A stretch of 64,000 nucleotides of DNA from Batillaria attramentaria (GCA_018292915.2 JACVVK020000533.1:199001-263000); one strand, 5' to 3'; counted from the stretch's first letter, positions 10,610 through 23,832 are shown. The notes: generated from the sequence alone by a model not told the origin. Numbers and translations: made by a program.

Positions 10610-12068
10610 AAAAGTGGCACTCCGCAACTGGTGCGTTTGCGTTGGGTTTTTTGTTGTTGTTTGTTTGTTTGTTTGTTTGTTTTAAATCAGAGGCACACCC
10701 AATTATTTTCGTAGGTGTTTGATTTCCCCAAATGTCTGACGACGATAAACAGCGCCCTTGTGCCACGAAGAGAAACAAACAAAAAACCGAGGTGCTGCTT
10801 ACATTTCACTTAAAACAGAAGTGCTACTGTGTGGGAAAAATAAGAGACATGTTTATTTTATTTTATTTTAAATTTTTTTTATTATTTATTTATTTATTTA
10901 TTTTATTTTATTTTTATTTTTATTATTATTATTTTTATTTTTTTTTTATTTTTTTTTTTTTGGGGGGGGGGGGGGGGGGTATCCGAGAACTAATTGTTTT
11001 AGAGGCGGAAGCTGATGGCAAGCTGTTTCAACCATTTCACTGAATGACGGTTTGATGTAGTATCAAATGCTTATCAATCACAGTATGGGTCAACTCGTAA
11101 AACCAAAACACTACCGTAAGACGTGAAGAATCAATTCAAGCTTGAACACATTCAGCAATGCATGCCGGGAACGACAACTAACTGAGTAACACCGGCATTT
11201 AAACGAGCCATTGTGACCATTTAAAAGCAAAGGGGTGTTTGCAATTTAATTTTCTGTACTGCATCGCAGGTTTCTGTTGGACGGAGAAGGGACTGATGAG
11301 TGTTGAGTTGAATTGGTGTTCCGTAAAATCTATAAATAACTGGCTTTTGTGATGCCCCATTGGACTGTGTAAACACAATCTCAGTCTATCGCGCACAGCA
11401 TCCATTTGTCAAAACCAGAAGATGCACTGAAGACGGTGACCCGAATTCTCCACCTCAGTCTCAATGCACTACTTGCTACTGAATGGCGAAGGTATTCAGA
11501 GAACGCTGCCAGTGTTGGCAATCTTATCACCCGCGCTGTAACAGTTCAGTCTGGCTTCTAAACGGTCCATTCAATTTCTTTAGCGACAGTTTGCGCGGTT
11601 GTGGGGGTAGTCTCGTACTGGTTGTCTACACGTTCAAACAATCTACTAGGCTATCGACATCTCTTTATCCACCCAGAAGACGTTTTTTTTTTTCTTTTTT
11701 TCTTTTTCTTTTTTTTTTCCTGTCTTCTTTTTCGCAAATCGTTTCGCGAGGCCTCATTCCCTACAACATGCAGTTATGTGGAGTGGTTTATTGAATCCCC
11801 GGCAAACATTGAGAAGGTTGTGAACGTAAGTGTCAGCGTGTTACGAGAAATAGCGGCAGCAAGGGCGGGTAACCTTTCATGCCAAAATAATGTGAAATTT
11901 ACTCGACTGAGAGTGAAGGCAGCTGAGCTCACACGAATGACGTATTTCTCCTCTTTGCAAATGCATGATGAATGCTCATCTCAATTTTTTTTTTCTCCAA
12001 GGAAATATATCTATTGAGTAACTTAAAACACGCCGAAGCTGTTTAACGGGACTTCAGCTAACCGATCT

Positions 12069-12178
<110 letters not shown>

Positions 12179-13145
12179 GGAGTGGGGTGGGGGGGGTGTG
12201 TGAAAGGGAACTGGGAATGGTAGGACGGACTCGGACTAGCTTGTAATCTGTCTAAATCACGAAAGCAAAGACGATATTAATATTCATGATCGACGATCAC
12301 TCAGAACTGTCAGTGCATCCAAGAAACATGTCTTGTACGTCATCTCTCCCTCTCCCCCCCCCCCCCCCCCCCCCCGCCCACCCCCACCATAATGATTCAA
12401 CGTTTGATATTTTCACTCAGAACCGATCATACATCACTGACGACATGAAAGATGTCGCACATATCCGACCAACAATGAAATTCCTCCAAACTGATCACAC
12501 ACGTCTTGTTGTGTCGAAACTGGTTCGTACTGCTTCTTCTGAAAACATGCAACACACCGCGCACAGACTTTTTTTTTTTTTTTCTCTCTCTCTCTCTCTC
12601 TCCTCCAGGAATAGAAAGTTGAAAGATTTGCACGCTGACACACCACTGCACAGTGGCACGAAGCACCAAGAGACGAATCAAGTAGTCACTGCAGTCGTCA
12701 CAGGAAGTTGTAGAAACCAAGACACCACATCAACGAACCTCACTATGCTTTCAACACACACTGGCTGACGCGCGCGCAAAATGCACGTGCAAACCGCGCG
12801 CTATGAACATGACATACTCCTCATAAAACCGAGCAGATCGAACTTCCTAACACTACAACCACCACACCCAAAACTTGACCACACTTCCAACAGGGTTTTC
12901 CTGAGTCCTGCAAGTGTGGCTGTTATCCCCAGAGGTTGGGGCCAGTAGTAAGACAAGCCATGCGGGGCCGAGCCAGTGAGTGGACAGGTGAGAGCGGTGG
13001 TGGCCACAAAGCCCAGTGGGGGAAAGGACCTGGTGGGTGTAAAGGTGGTTAGACAGGTAATAAGCTAGCCGTTTGTTTGCTCAAAGCTTGCGCCTTCAAC
13101 TTCACAGCTTTTTTCACCTTCCCTTCTTTACTCCGGGTTGCCTGG

Positions 13146-13154
13146 AGAGAGAGA

Positions 13155-13242
<88 letters not shown>

Positions 13243-13265
13243 GGAGAGAGAGAGAGAGAGAGAGA

Positions 13266-13337
<72 letters not shown>

Positions 13338-13356
13338 GGAGAGAGAGAGAGAGAGA

Positions 13357-13428
<72 letters not shown>

Positions 13429-13451
13429 GGAGAGAGAGAGAGAGAGAGAGA

Positions 13452-13527
<76 letters not shown>

Positions 13528-13538
13528 GGAGAGAGAGA

Positions 13539-13573
<35 letters not shown>

Positions 13574-13575
13574 GG

Positions 13576-13618
<43 letters not shown>

Positions 13619-13735
13619 GGGGGAGAGAGACACTCACACTGACACACACACACACGGGGGGGGGGGGGGAGAGACACACACACGGGGGGGGGGGGAGAGA
13701 GACACACACACAAACACACACAGACAAGAGAAAGA

Positions 13736-13780
<45 letters not shown>

Positions 13781-13850
13781 GCGCACACACACGCACACAC
13801 ACACACACACACAAAAGGGAAAGAGAGAAAGAGAGAGAGAGAGAGAGGGG
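13146..13850 (+). repeat. Alternating (CA)n / GGG(GA)n super-repeat
   Basis: At least four ~95-bp units, each CA run plus GGGG and GA run (G blocks at 13241, 13336, 13427, 13525), then shorter irregular units. The frames across it have no coding value. Confidence 0.97.
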
Positions 13851-14218
13851 GGGTAACGAGAGGAGATGATTGCATGCAAATGACTACAGTGCAAACCCAG
13901 GCCATGCACACGCAGGTTTCTCTGTGTGTAAAAAAAAAAACCTGAAGATAATTATTTGCTTTTCAACTTGAAACAGCTTCCACTTCTGCGGAATTTCCCG
14001 CATCCCTCTCCAGTTCCCCCGATTTTTCCTCCCATTTTTCCCCCCTAGCGACAAACTGACAGAAAGCTGGGCCTGTGATGATCCCACTTGCTCAAAAGGC
14101 AAGTACCCAACAACGCCCTCCAAACCGGCAATTGGGGAAATACAGTTCTTCCCTAAATCTTCAAATGCACGTATAGAAAAACAACAAACAAACACTGACC
14201 CCCCCCCCCCCCAACCAA

Positions 14219-14219
<1 letters not shown>

Positions 14220-14286
<67 letters not shown>
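14220..14286 (+). repeat. (CA)n microsatellite
   Basis: Pure CA run after a C homopolymer. Confidence 0.97.
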
Positions 14287-14287
<1 letters not shown>

Positions 14288-14414
14288 AACAACAACAACA
14301 AAAACAAAACAAAATCCGTGTTGTTTTACGTTCTTTTCTCTAAAACTTAAAACAGAGATGACGATTTCAGGCAATCTCACCAATAAATGCACAGATAAAA
14401 TTCTGCCTTTTCCC

Positions 14415-14733
14415 TTCAGGGCCCGTATGTAGAACTTGAGGTTAATTTAACCCACGGCTACGCGCCTAACCCAGACTAGGACAAAAGAAACCCCAAAACA
14501 AAATTAAATGTAAAAAGGAAGCGAAGAAAGAAAGACAAAAATCCTTCTACAACGGCTTAGGCAGCTTGCTGGAACGGACCCGCTTACTGATTTAAAAAAA
14601 CAAACAAACAACAACAACAACAACAACAAAAAAACACCCTGAAAATTTAAACCCTAGAGCTAGTTTAGTTCGAGGTTAGACTCTAACCTGGGGCTAAACT
14701 CCCTAATCCTGACTTTTACATGCGGGCCCTGAA
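14415..14733. mobile_element. Inverted-repeat element with TTCAGGGCCCG ends
   Basis: Both ends read inward TTCAGGGCCCG[TC]ATGTA, a ~17-bp terminal inverted repeat around ~320 bp with no coding capacity. A partial copy lies at 18829-19020. This looks like a non-autonomous DNA transposon. Confidence 0.7.
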
Positions 14734-16748
14734 GTTCGTCTCTGAAGAAAATCCCCACAAAAATAACCCGAAACAAAATCCCCCTGCCCACCCCCCCCCC
14801 CACCCCCATCTCCAAATCGTGTTACCCTTAACGTTATCGCATTTGTCTTGCAATTTTTTGCTCGGCACTGTGTTCTAAAAACACTGCCCGCGGTATACTG
14901 AATACAACCTCTATGGAGAAACATAGTCTTGTTTTTCAGGGGCTACTGTCCACTGTTATCTGCAAGCGCCTGGCACAAAAGAAATGACCGTGTCAACATA
15001 ACGGCCGTTTTTCCGTGTTGGGGCCAGCGGCGACTCCACATACACCTCTAGAACAACATAAACACACAGACAGGCCCCGGCTACGCTTCGCCGACTCAGC
15101 AGAACCACCCATGCGCGAAATTCCGAGCTTATCCATCCGTCACACTGGACGCAAGCGCCATTTTGCACGGAAATGGTTCCTGGGACAGCCCGGTTTCGAT
15201 AACGGAATGGGTGCAGTGAAGCGTGGAAGGGATGAAATTGTGCCAGAAACGACCGGAGTGTAGAGAGAGCCATTTCCTGGTTATTTACACCGTCACGCCA
15301 ATGACCGCTGGAAATTCTACAGGTGTCTGAAAATAGGCACCACAATGTGTGTATGTGTGGTCTGTATATATGGTCAGTCAATGTAGACACACACAACGGG
15401 AAATTCCACACTGTATGTTATCTCTGTAACCGGCTGCTGCCTGGCCAAATATTGAGGGGCTGGACGGAGGGGTTGTAGACTTGTTTTTAGCTTTTGCCTG
15501 ATGTTATTCCTTTGCACCAATGTACTTTTTTTTTTTCATCGCCTTAGTTTTGTGAAATCCGAATAAATGACCAGTCAAGTATTAGCTGTTCCAGCTCCTC
15601 CCCTCCCATCCCCTGGTTGGAAAGGGATGTGGGGAGGGGAGAGGAGGGGATGGGGGGAGGACCAGGAGGATCTGTGGTTTTCATCATTTTAACTGCACCA
15701 TGAGAACCTTGAACAGTTTATTCTTAGTCACCGTTAATCTTGCCTGTTTCTCGCATACAGGGCCAAAACCGGTAAGGAGCAAACAACAAAAACAAACAAA
15801 AAACAAATAAAAAAAACTGAGCGGAATACTCGCGCGCGGTATGGCGAAATGTGTTAAAGCACCTTCTTCAAGGGACAAGGTACCATATACAGGGACAGTG
15901 CAAGGAGACTTAAAAAGCACAAAAAAGAAACAACAACAACAACAACAAACAACTATCTAGGTGGATGGCGCTGCACTGTGACGACGCGTTTCTCCCGGGG
16001 CAAGAAACCCGAATTTCCCGAAAGTGATAACAATGTAGCAGTTAAAGCGTATTTTGTGGCTTACGGTATTCATTGTGATGATTTTTCCTATCACGCCAGT
16101 AGTGCTTTCAGTTCTGATAACTGTCCTATTCCATACACAGTGTCTCAGTTCTGCCCTAACGAAGGGTGTGTCAGGAAGGCCGACTGCGGGTCCCCGGCCT
16201 GTACCTTCACTCTGTCTTCACCCTACAGTGTTACCCCGGGTGGGTGAGAGGTTGTAAATAACCCAAGTGGTCACTCCGTTAGCGCATTTGCTGTCAAACC
16301 TGTTCCCGACTAACCAGGGTACAATGGGGCGTCCACCCGTTACAGCGTACCCGCTAGAGTACCCGGTACCCACATCAACACGACTGAGCTGTAGTACTGG
16401 TTTACCCTTCCCGCCAAAACTGCGGCTGTGTTCGATGAAGGCTGGGTTGGCTTGCTGATTTATCAGTTGCTGTAATCATCGTTTTGTCGTCAGTTTTACA
16501 GACGTTACAAAGGTACAATGATGCAGCATGCCGCGCGGGCCAACATCGACACTGCCAGGACTAGCCGCAGCACAGGTTACAGGTTTATCTGCCTATGTTC
16601 AGTCGTAACGCCGCTGACTGACTGAGGTGGAACACTGCCGCTTACGAAGCTCTCTGATGTTGTTTGCCGGATAGGAGGATGTTTCACTGATTTGATCATC
16701 ACCACCGTTTTCGTGAATTTGTGGCTTCTACTATTACAGAAATACGTG

Positions 16749-16749
<1 letters not shown>

Positions 16750-16819
<70 letters not shown>
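16750..16819 (+). repeat. (TG)n microsatellite
   Basis: 70 bp of pure TG. Confidence 0.97.
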
Positions 16820-16820
<1 letters not shown>

Positions 16821-17927
16821 CCTACGGTCCATTTCTGAAGAGACTGGGCCAAGGCAAATCATCTACCAATACCAGCCACCAATCAGCGTTGTCTAGTTGG
16901 GCACGCTGATCGATTCTGCACTCCATTTTGACTCCAGTCAGTATTTTTTTTTTTTAAATCATCAGTTAAATCATGTTCTGCTCACTGGGAGATTTTAACA
17001 CGGCACCTCAATATCCACAGATGGACGCTTAAATCACTCGGCCACTGAATCCCACACATCCTTCACACACCTAATTCTGTCGTCAACACACGGTACAATG
17101 ATTCTAAAGAATCACAAAACATCGTCAGCCATTCGTACCGTGTTCAATACTCTCAGACACACACACACAAGTTTGGTCATCATATTGTTCGCATGGTTCA
17201 GTGGCTACCATAACGGCGTCCGCCCACGCGGCCGAAGAAAGTATAGACACTACCCCCCCCCCTCCCCCCCCACACACCTTTCCCTAAAACACACAGAGAC
17301 ATTAAGTCTTCCCTCCCCCCCCCCCCCCCCCGCATGGGGTCAAATGTGGGCCAGGGTAGGTCCAAGATTCTACAAACAATACGGCCATGGTTTGAATACA
17401 ATCAGTATGCATGGCTAGCCTTGACTGGTTCAGTCCAGCCGGTTCCACCACTAGGTGAAAGCACCGATTCTGTACGTCCTACAGTGAAGGCTTGAGGTGT
17501 TGGACAGCACCATAGTCTCAGTCTGGACTTACCCAGAAGTTTTGACAAGGGAAAAGGGAGCGGGTGGGGGGGGGGGGGGTACTCAAGGCTAACTGGCTAT
17601 CAAATCATTTGCAAAACGAGAGAGCCATTCCCAGTGTTAAAGAAAGACTGGTTTCCGCCTGGACAGACATATTGTGTACGTGCTGTCTCAAGTGTTTTTT
17701 TTTACCCTGACTAGGCACAGTGATTGATTGTTTGCCCCACTGGACTTTTCCTGAAGGGACTGTAGCACACTGCTTGTGCCTCTGATAATTAAAACACAAA
17801 GTTACTTGACTTCAGGATGAAGCCGCCTAATTGTGCACAACATATATATAACCATGAGTGAAAAACTTTACTGTGGTAATGATTTAAAAGCTAAAAGTGA
17901 TACTCAGGAGGGAACAGCCACACTGAG

Positions 17928-18113
17928 AAGGGTGGGGGTGGGTGTTTGGGAGTTTAACGTTCTTTTCCACCACGTACGGTTGATATCAAAGACGGGGCAA
18001 CCAGAAAAAAAGGTCAGCATAAATATTTGGCCCCAACCCTGGCCGGGATTTGAACTCACAACCCGAGCACTGAAAGTCAAATGCTCTACCATTCGGCTGT
18101 CCCGGCTCCCCAA
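17928..18113 (-). mobile_element. SINE family A, copy 1
   Basis: Minus-strand copy with GCCGGGACAGCCGAATGGTA, a B-box GTGAGTTCAAATCC and a tail GTTAAACTCCCAAACACCC. CACACTGAG occurs at both ends (17919-17927 and 18114-18122), a likely target-site duplication. Confidence 0.85.
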
Positions 18114-18828
18114 CACACTGAGGAAGTAACTCAGTACCATACATATACATGTCAGTATGTCCCTTATTTTGCTTTACCTGTTTTCATGCAACCCTACCTT
18201 GAGGGGACTTTCTATGACTACAATTACATCGCCTGGTGGCATGCATGGTTTTGAAATCAGTAGTTAATAAGATACCATAGCATTTATATTTCATGCTCAG
18301 GAGACCTTTTCAAAAGCCATCTTGACATTATCCTGTGCGTGTGTGTACCCTTGAATGTGCTCTGTCAAGGACGGACTGACCTTCAAATCGTTAAAACACG
18401 ACTACAACAACTGGCATCATTAGTCATTCAACGCACGGACTTCAATGTAAACTGTCTCAATACCTTCATCTGCTTTTGGCCACCATCCCACTACCTACAC
18501 CTCGCTCAAGCGACTTACGAAATAAGAAAAAGCTATGTGGTTACCATGGCAACGAGGCCGGGGACCATTCAATCTGTGTGTTTTGGGGTTGGGAAGGGGG
18601 GCACCACTCATCAGGTGCATGTTTGCCCTAGGAGTGGCCTCCCCTTCTTGCTCTTACAGGGCCTGCGCGGGGGTCACCGCCAAGGCGATATTTGCCCGAG
18701 TGACAAATTTCGCAGACACCTGAAAAGTCAACAGGTACCACTGGCCCAGTATCATTCAGCTAGTGGGTCTTGTGCAAACCAACCACTCGGAGGAAAGGAT
18801 GGAGATGGGGAAACTGCAACTGCACATG

Positions 18829-19020
18829 TTCTGGGCCCGTATGTAAAACTAGAGGTTAATTTAAACACTAACCCAGACTAGGACAAAAGAAACCCCAAAA
18901 CAAAATTAAATACAAAAGGAAAGACAAAAAGAAGGAAAGACAAAAAGAAAGAAAGACAAAAATCCTTCTATAACAGCATAGGCACCTTGCTGGAATGGAC
19001 CCGCTTCCTGATTTAAAACC
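18829..19020 (+). mobile_element. Partial copy of the GGGCCCG element
   Basis: Shares GGGCCCGTATGTA, CTAACCCAGACTAGGACAAA and GAAACCCCAAAACAAAATTA with 14415-14600, but no right end was found. Confidence 0.75.
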
Positions 19021-19145
19021 AAAACCAAATAAACTGTTCAAGCATAACAAAACAACTATGGTACGTACGTTTCCTAATTCGTGAAACATGACATGACAAT
19101 TATTCTTAACTCTTAAGAGCTCACACCCAACCATCCCCTGCCCAC

Positions 19146-19290
19146 TATATGATAAGACTGGTTAAAAAGAACAAGCCACTGCACACCAGTAGCAACCACT
19201 TCAAGTAGCTATTACGCAAGACTAGGCTAGGCCAGAGACCATGGCAGATTGCATCACAGTGGCTCGAAGGGGCTCCTAGCAATCTGAAGA
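19146..19290 (-). repeat. Dispersed repeat, copy 2
   Basis: Minus-strand copy of the element at 6250-6434, with CAGTGGCTTGTTCTTTTTAA and GTCTTATCATATAGTGGGCA. Confidence 0.7.
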
Positions 19291-19892
19291 TTTCAAGTAA
19301 AATTGCGAATTTTGCATGAGCTTTCAGGAGTAACACAGGACCAAGAAACTCAAACCCTGGCCTTCACGACAGTCGTAAAACTAAAAAGAATAAAGGAAGA
19401 GGCAGGCAGACAGATCTCAGGGAGCAGATTGTCGCATAGTGAGTAGGACGAACAAACAAGGCCAGCTGCAATAGTCCCAGTACGGAGTGTGTCACCATAA
19501 CTGATTATATACATTTTGAAATGAAGACAGTTAATTTCTGTAATGATAGTCACAGTAAAAACGAGGTCTACGTCTTTAAAAGAATATTATTGCACAAATT
19601 TTCCTTTCACTTATTTTTTCTCTGTAGAAGAACTGGTAAGTGGTTTTGCACAAGAGTAACCTGTTTCTTAGATTGTGTGTTTGTAGCGTTAGCATCTCTG
19701 TCATTCACAGGCAGAGGTTAAAGGTGCAGTGTGCACAAATGTACAGAGAAAAAGAGATGACAGAACGACATTTGATCATCAATCAGTTTTGACATGCTGT
19801 CAGTTCTGTTACTTGTGTTAACAATCTGCAAAATTATTCATCACATGTTGTAGGTGTATTTTTTTTTAAAGAAGGCTGCCTGAAAGATCAAT

Positions 19893-19893
19893 A

Positions 19894-19931
<38 letters not shown>

Positions 19932-19935
19932 TGTG

Positions 19936-19977
<42 letters not shown>

Positions 19978-20231
19978 CGTGCATGTGTGTGTGTGTGTGT
20001 GTGCATGTATACATGTGTGTGTGTGCATGTGCGTGTGGTGTGTGTGTGCATGTGTGTGTGTGTGTGGTGTGTGTGTGCATGTATGCGTGTGTGTGTGCAT
20101 GTATGTGTGTGTGTGCATGTGTGTGTGTGTGTGTGTGTGCATGTGTGTGTGTGTGCATGTGTGTGTGTGGTGTGTGTGTGCATGTATGTGTGTGGTGTAT
20201 GGTGTGTGGTGTGTGTGTGTGTGCTTGCATG
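19893..20231 (+). repeat. Interrupted TG-rich microsatellite
   Basis: TG runs with recurrent GTGCATGT and GTGGTG interruptions, just beyond the likely 3' end of the filamin-like gene. Confidence 0.97.
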
Positions 20232-20511
20232 GGTGTGCACATGCTATTTGTTAGCATGCAAGTCCAAGAAACATGCAGACTGAGAATGTATGTTCTTAGT
20301 GCACAACACATTAGTTCACCTCAGACTGTGGTTGCATCAGTTAGACAGAAACAAGATTTCAGGTATCATCCAGCGTGCAAAAAAGACTTAATTTCAACAA
20401 CACACTTTTTCTTAGAACGGAGATGTGGTATGACGAACAAAGAAATCTTTTGATTAATGTCTGACAAATCATTTTGATGAACGTTTAGAAAGAGTCCACG
20501 TGAAAGATCAT

Positions 20512-20517
20512 TTTATT
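20512..20517 (-). terminator. Candidate poly(A) signal of the filamin-like gene
   Basis: AATAAA on the minus strand about 780 bases after the read-through stop codon. This would give an ordinary 3' UTR length. Such hexamers occur by chance in AT-rich DNA, so this is only a candidate. Confidence 0.3.
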
Positions 20518-21298
20518 AATATTCAGATGCAGTTTGTAAGTTCTGTACACGGTAATACTAACCCACGTTTGAAGCACCTATTTCTGGTGGGAGCAAATAA
20601 AACTTATGAATTCAGTATTTGTTCAGCATGAAGAGTTCCATTCAAAACCAGTACACACACACACACACACACACACACAGAGAACAGGTACACATACATA
20701 CAAAAAGCACACACGGACAAAGGATGAAGACAATTGCAACGATAAACCTGGAAAATGAACTGCACAATAAAGATTTTTTTTAAAGTCATCTGCACAAATA
20801 CTGTGGAAGACTTTTTTGTCCCCAACACCCTCAATTACACACACAAGGAAACCAGATGCTAAAGGCCCACACTCCAACATTTCTCATCTTTACAGGGGGA
20901 CAATTTTTGTTTTTTAACACTTGTGAATGCATAATCAAAATAGTCAATCTTGAAGTTAGTAGAGCTCAAAATGCAATTCACTGATATTTGCTGGCCAGGA
21001 AAATATCAATGGCCTAAAGTTCTTCTAGTCAAAAAAAAGCAGCAGTGGTTGCTACAAGTGACCAAAACATTGACTTGTCTCGTGTCTGATTTAATTTTTT
21101 TTTAAAATTCTATTTCGTAGCTTTCTCTCTGGGCAAGTTGCACATGACGTACATGGCAGACGCCGTATGTTTCAGCTTGTTTGCTCATTGTCATCATTGG
21201 CGAGGCTGTAACTGCATGTGTCTGACTGGTACTATGCCAAACACGATCAAAACAGATCCAAATGATTTGTAAGCAGAGAAATATCAGATGGCAGGCCT

Positions 21299-21522
21299 TC
21301 AACAGTTCAAGTCGCCATCACCTTCAAACTTGCACTCGATCTTACCTGGCAGCTCCAGACTGTTGTAGGCAAGGAAGATGCGATGTTGTCCGCTCTCTGT
21401 GGGGATGTAGCTGACGTTGTAGCCATGGTTTGGCGTCTCTTTCACATCCACGGGCATGTTGCGGCCCGACGGACTCACCACACGCACAGACTGCTCGCAT
21501 TTGCCTGCTCGAGATGTGTCAA
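21299..21522 (-). CDS. Filamin-like terminal exon 33: Ig-FLN 17, truncated
   Basis: 224 bp including the TGA at 21299-21301. Begins VDTSRAGKCEQSVRVVSPSG, holds YNVSYIPTESGQHRIFLAYN and ends LELPG, exactly where the other cassettes splice. A perfect donor, CCAG|GTAAGA, lies there (exon end 21346, 177 bp, phase 1). Reading through it adds KIECKFEGDGDLNC and a stop. The read-through form lacks the final GSPF strand, so the domain would be incomplete. I found no partner exon further left, so read-through is my working call, but onward splicing cannot be excluded. Confidence 0.85.
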
Positions 21523-21846
21523 CTGGAAAGACAAACAATATAATTTAATGATGTAACTTGGCAAGATGTCCCATGAATGTATTCAAAAATGCACACAGAC
21601 ACACACAGACACACACAGACACACACACACACACACGCACGCACGCGTACACACATGGCATGCTGCTCACAAGGGAGACAACCATAGTTTTCAGCAGGAC
21701 CACAACAAAACCACAACAAATAAAATCTGTGAATTTCATTGGAACTTCATCCAATGTCTTGACTGCATATAACTGCCTTCACCCAAACGTTTATTCTTAG
21801 AAACAAATACTGTATGACCGACCACAAATCAGGTCTGTGACCTCAC

Positions 21847-21984
21847 CTGTGAATCCTGCCTGTTCTCCAACATTGCCGTTGTAGAAGTTGTCCACACGGA
21901 TCTTGGACACGTCAAAGACCTCGATGTAGAAAGGACTTCCCTTCACTCGCTGGCCAGCGAACAGCACGTCCACGGAGTGACGCC
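21847..21984 (-). CDS. Filamin-like exon 32: Ig-FLN 16/17 junction
   Basis: 138 bp, phase 1 to 1. Reads GRHSVDVLFAGQRVKGSPF, then VFDVSKIRVDNFYNGNVG and AGFTG. Acceptor TTTCTGCACAG, donor ACAG|GTGAGG. Confidence 0.95.
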
Positions 21985-22559
21985 CTGTGCAGAAATGTTC
22001 ATTTCAGGGTTAATTCTCAGGGACTCGTACCTTCTCTTGTCTGAAATTCTATCACACACAGTCTTGTCTACCACGTGACCACAATAAGAACTCTTCTGCT
22101 TGAAAACAAAAGAAAGCCTAGCAAAGGACCGACTCTATCACACGGACACTGCTTTCCAAAAAGGTGGAAAATTACATGTGTGTATATGTGTGAAAAAAAA
22201 GTTTGTTTGTTTCTTACAGTCATGTCCAATTTGATTTTGTTTGTCCTGATGAAGGCACAATGCCAAAACGTGGACATGTTGACTGAAATGTGTCTTGTAA
22301 GATAAGTGGTTCATATTTGTCTTTTTTTGTTGCTTGTAGTTGGTTTCCACAAAGCACTGGCTGAACATGCAGATTCAACTGGCAATTTCTTTCTTTAATT
22401 GTCTCCTGTATCGGTTTTTCTTATAAGAGTTGGATCTGATAGTCATGTAGAACATGCTCTATAGGATCCTAGGAGCTGCAGGGACAAATTTTTTCCCAAA
22501 GGAAATTTCAATGTTTTCCACAAGAAAAACACCACCAGCGACAGGTTTCTTGTTATCTG

Positions 22560-22733
22560 TGAGAACTGCTGGGCAGTGGGTCTCTTTAAATGCTTATATC
22601 TCAGTATAGGGTGTTGTGTATCCCTAATAGATATGCCTGTCCGAAAACTACACCCTGTGAAATACTGTCCCCCTGACACGACCCCAAAGTTGGCAAAAGT
22701 CGCCTGTGGCGGTGAAAGAGATCTGATTTACAG
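22560..22733 (-). mobile_element. Partial copy of the 48.6-kb element beside a splice donor
   Basis: Shares CTGCTGGGCAGT, GTCTCTTTAAATGCTTAT, AGGGTGTTGTGTATCCCT and GTCGCCTGTGGC with the minus strand of 48622-48830. It ends about 7 bp from the donor of exon 31. Confidence 0.7.
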
Positions 22734-22738
22734 TTTAC

Positions 22739-22822
22739 CTGTGTCTTTTGGCGTCCATTCCACACGATAATCGCCGTCTGTCTGCTGTACAAGATGAGAT
22801 GGCAGTGTCTCCCCAGTCGGAG
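22739..22822 (-). CDS. Filamin-like exon 31: core of Ig-FLN 16
   Basis: 84 bp, phase 1 to 1. Reads PTGETLPSHLVQQTDGDYRV then EWTPKDTG. Acceptor AATACTGTCAG, donor ACAG|GTAAAC. A dispersed inverted-repeat element ends only about 7 bp beyond this donor. Confidence 0.92.
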
Positions 22823-23767
22823 CTGACAGTATTCACAAAAAGATAAACACACACAAATCAGACTCTGTACCAAAGAGGCTTCAGTTATATCTCACGGCTA
22901 ATACGGACGCAAGAAATTTCATACATCACCTGTACCAACGAGCCTTGCTCATTGTACCTGCAAATACCTGCTGTAATGTTAACCCGATCACCCTGTCATG
23001 AAGCGATGCAAGTAAGATACATGTAGTTGTAGAGTTTATAACACTAGATCCAGTTTAACAGTAGACCTCTTGTCTTCTAGTGTTAGTCATGAACATGGTC
23101 ATGATATCCGCAATTTCTGAGTCAGTATGAGTTGCTAAGTGTAACATATACACACCATCGACACCAGATGAATTTCACAGCTGCGCTAAATTGTTAAACT
23201 TCTTTTTCTTTAAATTTCTTACCCTTAAGAATATGAATGAAATCATCAAAACCTTTAAAAGTTAAGCTAATCCATACTACATCTAATGAGATTTTTTGTT
23301 TTCAGTAATATCAAACATTACCATTTGAGAATTATCTGGACCAACCATTACAAGTACCTACATTCACATTAAGACATAATTACGAACCAAGTAAATATGC
23401 ATACATGGCTTTGCATAATGGAGAAAGATACAAGAAGAAAGAAAGGCAACGTAGCTGGAATATGTTAACACCCGGAGAGGATAACATTTGAAAACATACT
23501 TGCATGATCAGAAATATTTTTTCAATCACAAAAAGGCTTTAGCTGAAAATGTACTCTTTTTTTTACTTTTTTTTTTTAGCACTGACTAAAATGTCCTGAT
23601 TTCAAATGAGTGACACAGAAAAAAACAAACAATTTCACAGCACCACAGCAACTCATGCAGGTGTGGGGTTCACAAAAAACAAAACAAAAAAAAATCAACG
23701 TCAACATCGCTCAAACCAACATGCAGCTTTCAACAACAGGAGGCATGCAGTGGAAAATTGTGTGCAT

Positions 23768-23832
<65 letters not shown>

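Noticed and set aside
13077..13911. Long open frames across CA/TG/GA tracts (also at 2079-2699, 19841-20453 and 30918-31802)
   Set aside because: They are dinucleotide periodicity read as THTH, VCVC or ERER; open in several frames at once, with no conserved content.
14956..15411. A 151-codon minus-strand frame
   Set aside because: Composition and lack of any recognisable motif suggest chance; the region may be regulatory rather than coding.
15978..16252. An 89-codon plus-strand frame with several cysteines
   Set aside because: No supporting splice sites, domain or neighbour; it looks like chance in GC-richer DNA.
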